Below, piece after piece: positions 63,437-64,000 of a DNA stretch of 64,000 nucleotides. The DNA is from JBQCHF01 sp051954955. GTDB lineage: Bacteria; Actinomycetota; Actinomycetes; Motilibacterales; Motilibacteraceae. The stretch lies in assembly GCA_051954955.1 (NCBI GenBank), contig JBQCHF010000126.1:1-64000 (forward strand). Direction: 5' to 3'. The notes beneath the pieces are model-generated. The model had not been told where the DNA came from. It searched no databases and worked only from the letters and a program-made list of their open reading frames with translations. How positions within the stretch are numbered: the stretch's first letter is position 1; each line of letters begins with the position of its first letter. The translations under genes and the position numbers were made by a program.

Positions 63437-63518
63437 GGAATGATCACGGGGCCGTGATCTTTACTCGCCCACCCAGGAGAATTCTCCTCGGTGGGCGAGG
63501 AATCTCCTCGGTCGGGCC
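63437..63518 (-). repeat. Composite palindromic element, copy C
   Basis: On the minus strand this reads in the same order as copy B: CCGACCGAGGA, a hairpin (63490-63499 with 63464-63473, extended by the inner palindrome AGGAGAATTCTCCT at 63475-63488), TAAA, the 18-nt palindrome GATCACGGGGCCGTGATC (63459-63442), then ATTCC. Hairpin bases differ from copy B but pairing is kept. Confidence 0.9.
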
Positions 63519-63602
63519 CGCTCGGCAGGCTTCGCATCGAGCCACGTTCCTTCGTCGGGCTGCTCGCGCGACGCGCGAGGTCGTCGACGACCGCCCGGCG
63601 GC

Positions 63603-64000
63603 TCACCGCTCCGCGCGGCCTCCCGGCAGCGCCTTGCCCTCGCCGCCGATCCCGGTGGCCGAGCCCAGCCGCGCCCGGCTCGCCGCGGCGCGTCCGGCGC
63701 TGGTGGCCGACCCGCCGCCGACGTGCGCCGAGCCGGAGTAGCCGCGCCAGGTGCCGCGCGCCTGCGAGCGGTGGGCGTGGAAGGCGCGCACCTCCTCGTG
63801 CTTGCGCCGGAGCACGAGCTCGGCGGAGGTCGCTGCCGGCTCCCCGCCGGACGCCGGCTCCGACGAGATGTCGGAGACGGTGGCGGGGGAGCGGGCGGCG
63901 TCGGAGTCGCGCATCGCCTGCTCGCGCGCGGCGACCAGGCGCTCGGCGATGCGCGGCACGAAAGCGGTGTAGAACGCCGCCCGGGCGCTCTGGGTCGAGT
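63603..64000 (-). CDS. 3' part of a protein running off the window (DUF2786-like?)
   Basis: 132 codons of the C-terminal end are in the window; the start lies beyond 64000. Visible text is SARAAFYTAFVPRIAERLVAARE, then a low-complexity linker, LVLRRKHEEVRAFHAHRSQARGTW and a Gly/Ala tail (SGSAHVGGGSATSAGRAAASRARLG). The tail resembles the C-terminal ends of DUF2786-family proteins, but only weakly. Confidence 0.6.
   Translation of the reverse strand, partial: STQSARAAFYTAFVPRIAERLVAAREQAMRDSDAARSPATVSDISSEPASGGEPAATSAELVLRRKHEEVRAFHAHRSQARGTWRGYSGSAHVGGGSATSAGRAAASRARLGSATGIGGEGKALPGGRAER

Overview
This 64 kb window is very GC-rich actinobacterial chromosome. Many starts are GTG, genes overlap by ATGA/GTGA, and many genes are preceded by a TANNNT -10 only 6-8 nt from the start codon, as in leaderless mRNAs. 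Gene order matches two blocks known from Mycobacterium tuberculosis and Streptomyces: (i) TPR-HAD-tlyA-nadK-recN-steA-steB/mctB-murJ-pyrG-nudix-ald-xerD-parA-scpA-scpB-rluB-aroH-tyrA-cmk-der, and (ii) pgsA-manC-DUF881-sbp-DUF881-gcvH-garA-ftsR-DUF151-merR-gcvP. The overall style suggests Geodermatophilaceae or a near relative, but that is inference from gene order and composition only.

Layout. 1-190: 5S rRNA ending an rRNA operon, with a strong terminator. 0.3-8.6 kb: a large R/G-rich TPR protein, an MBL-fold hydrolase, an SSB-like OB-fold protein, a DUF1015 protein, a small TPR protein, a NagD-like HAD phosphatase and two small conserved proteins. 8.6-18.3 kb: tlyA, nadK, recN, then an envelope module (SteA, SteB/MctB, a MraY/WecA-like protein, MurJ and a GT4 glycosyltransferase). 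18.4-31.4 kb: pyrG to der, covering nucleotide metabolism, alanine catabolism, chromosome resolution, condensation and segregation, tyrosine synthesis and ribosome assembly. 31.5-33.3 kb: tRNA-Pro(GGG) and a secreted heparinase/alginate-lyase-like protein on the other strand. 33.5-46.1 kb: phospholipid and sugar-nucleotide genes, DUF881/Sbp membrane genes, GcvH, the FHA regulator GarA, two MerR regulators, and a tandem glycine riboswitch before gcvP. 46.1-48.8 kb: a type III PKS / isoprenylcysteine-methyltransferase-like / flavoprotein operon resembling phenolic-lipid (srsABC-type) clusters. 48.9-64 kb: GNAT, RskA/SigK, SbcCD, a methyltransferase, a GCS2-family ligase, an ABC1-kinase operon, a P-loop kinase, a geranylgeranyl-reductase-family flavoprotein and the edge of another gene.

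The least explained content is intergenic. Three loci (about 20948, 22356 and 63437) carry a composite element made of a hairpin joined to an 18-nt palindrome with GATCACG/CGTGATC arms. Two further loci (28884 and 42702) carry 17-nt tandem repeats with the same CGTGATC core plus a distant inverted copy. A 23-bp MerR-type palindrome lies before both garA-ftsR and the second merR. Several genes (manC, gcvP, sbp, pyrG) have tiny overlapping upstream frames that could couple or tune their translation.
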